Part shown: positions 14,449 through 14,938 of the stretch, piece by piece
How positions within the stretch are numbered: position 1 is the stretch's first letter
How the letters are laid out: every line of letters starts with the position of its first letter
Source: Candidatus Nitrotoga sp. CP45
GTDB taxonomy: Bacteria > Bacteroidota > Bacteroidia > Flavobacteriales > Flavobacteriaceae
DNA length: 14,938 nucleotides
NCBI GenBank assembly: GCA_943329165.2
Contig: CALQCV020000020.1
Span: 1 to 14,938 of the forward strand
Reading direction: 5' to 3'
The notes under the pieces: generated by a model
What the model saw: the letters and a program-made list of their open reading frames with translations, nothing else
The model's database searches: none
Told to the model about the DNA's origin: nothing
Made by a program: the position numbers and the translations under genes

Positions 14449-14591
14449 AACTTTTCAATGTAAAATAAATTTAGAAAACTATCGCTAAACGCAATTTGTG
14501 AATAAGATTACATTATTGTTGAAAACGATATAGTTTTATAATCAGTAGCACAAATTTTACATATCTGAGAAAGTGTAGTCCCGCTGTCCGC

Positions 14592-14647
14592 GCTACATGC
14601 CTGCCTGCCGTCAGGCAGGGTAGCTCGCTCCCATCGGGGCTAGCGAG
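14592..14647. repeat. GC-rich hairpin repeat
   Basis: Perfect 8-bp stem CCTGCCTG/CAGGCAGG (14600-14607, 14612-14619) with a CCGT loop, extended beyond a 3-nt bulge by GCTAC/GTAGC (14592-14596, 14620-14624). A second inverted pair, CTCGCT/AGCGAG (14624-14629, 14642-14647), follows directly. No T-run is present, so it is not a typical terminator. It looks like a dispersed repeat of foreign base composition. Confidence 0.7.
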
Positions 14648-14692
14648 GACGTTAGATTATTTTTACAGCGTCGGCAAGTTCAGTTAACTTTT

Positions 14693-14938
14693 GTCTTTCC
14701 CGCACAGGCGGGAATCCATCTTATTAGAAACAGGATTACTCCGTGATCCTTAGTCTGGGCTCTATCAGAAATAAATCCTATCTCGTTTTCAACGCGATGC
14801 ATTTTTTATTTGAAAAAATATCTCAAGCGAGCTTGGCTGCAGGAGGATTACTCCGTGATCCTGAATTTGGGCTCTATTACAAGTAAATCCTTTCGCGCTA
14901 TTAGCAACGTGCTTTTGTCATTCCCGCGCAGGTGGGTA
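14693..14938. repeat. Direct-repeat region with 112/224-bp spacing, cut by window edge
   Basis: AGGATTACTCCGTGATCCT occurs identically at 14732-14750 and 14844-14862. Each copy is followed by GGGCTCTAT (14757 and 14869) and TAAATCCT (14772 and 14884), all with a 112-bp offset. A different element with the frame GTCnTTCCCGCnCAGGnGGG lies at 14693 and again at 14917, offset 224. The first is a perfect hairpin, TTCCCGC-ACAG-GCGGGAA. The whole 14421-14938 stretch has no credible gene; it holds the trxB promoter, the GC-rich hairpin and these repeats. Confidence 0.75.

Noticed and set aside
14693..14938. CRISPR array or integron-type attC array
   Set aside because: Repeats are too few and too far apart, spacers are not uniform, and no cas or integrase gene is in the window.
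1..14938. tRNA, rRNA, riboswitch
   Set aside because: No cloverleaf with a conserved T-arm, no rRNA motifs and no known riboswitch core were seen in the intergenic regions.

Overview
The window comes from the chromosome of a member of the phylum Bacteroidota, most probably a Flavobacterium-like species. The evidence is low GC content, A-rich leaders without Shine-Dalgarno sites, several TAnnTTTG-type -7 promoter boxes, and proteins with a strong flavobacterial look (PadR with its wing SGPPRKYYGLT, DnaJ with [11 protein letters not shown]4442, head-GIN proteins). The organism call rests on recalled family features, not on a search.

Layout. 1-1458 (+) is the 3' part of a long acyl-CoA dehydrogenase, cut by the window edge and closed by a strong terminator. 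1611-3038 (+) is a single-chain iron-sulfur L-serine ammonia-lyase. It converges with, and overlaps by 4 bp, an ABC exporter pair on the minus strand (permease 3035-4339, ATPase 4418-5338; NatA/NatB type). Further minus-strand units are grpE-dnaJ (7340-5639), a TIGR01777-family SDR protein (8588-7683) and a DUF4442 hotdog protein (9184-8729).

The most system-like part is 9593-13374 (+). It holds a small PadR regulator, a PspC-domain membrane protein overlapping it by ATGA, a head-GIN lipoprotein starting 2 nt later, then a terminator, then a second secreted head-GIN protein. I read this as an envelope-stress or cell-surface module in which PadR controls a PspC membrane protein and beta-rich surface partners, with no PspA or PspB present. 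The function is inferred. The module type looks common in this lineage, so it is under-characterised rather than clearly new. trxB (14420-13473, -) follows, converging on a bidirectional terminator.

Non-coding DNA is richer than usual. Four intergenic sites carry 7-bp-period repeats, two of them as opposed (inverted) arrays. A 187-bp near-palindromic element lies in the padR leader, and a 14-bp palindrome sits next to the likely padR promoter. The last 500 bp hold no gene but contain GC-rich hairpins and direct repeats spaced 112 and 224 bp apart. No tRNA, rRNA, CRISPR array, transposase, phage gene or recognisable defence gene was seen.
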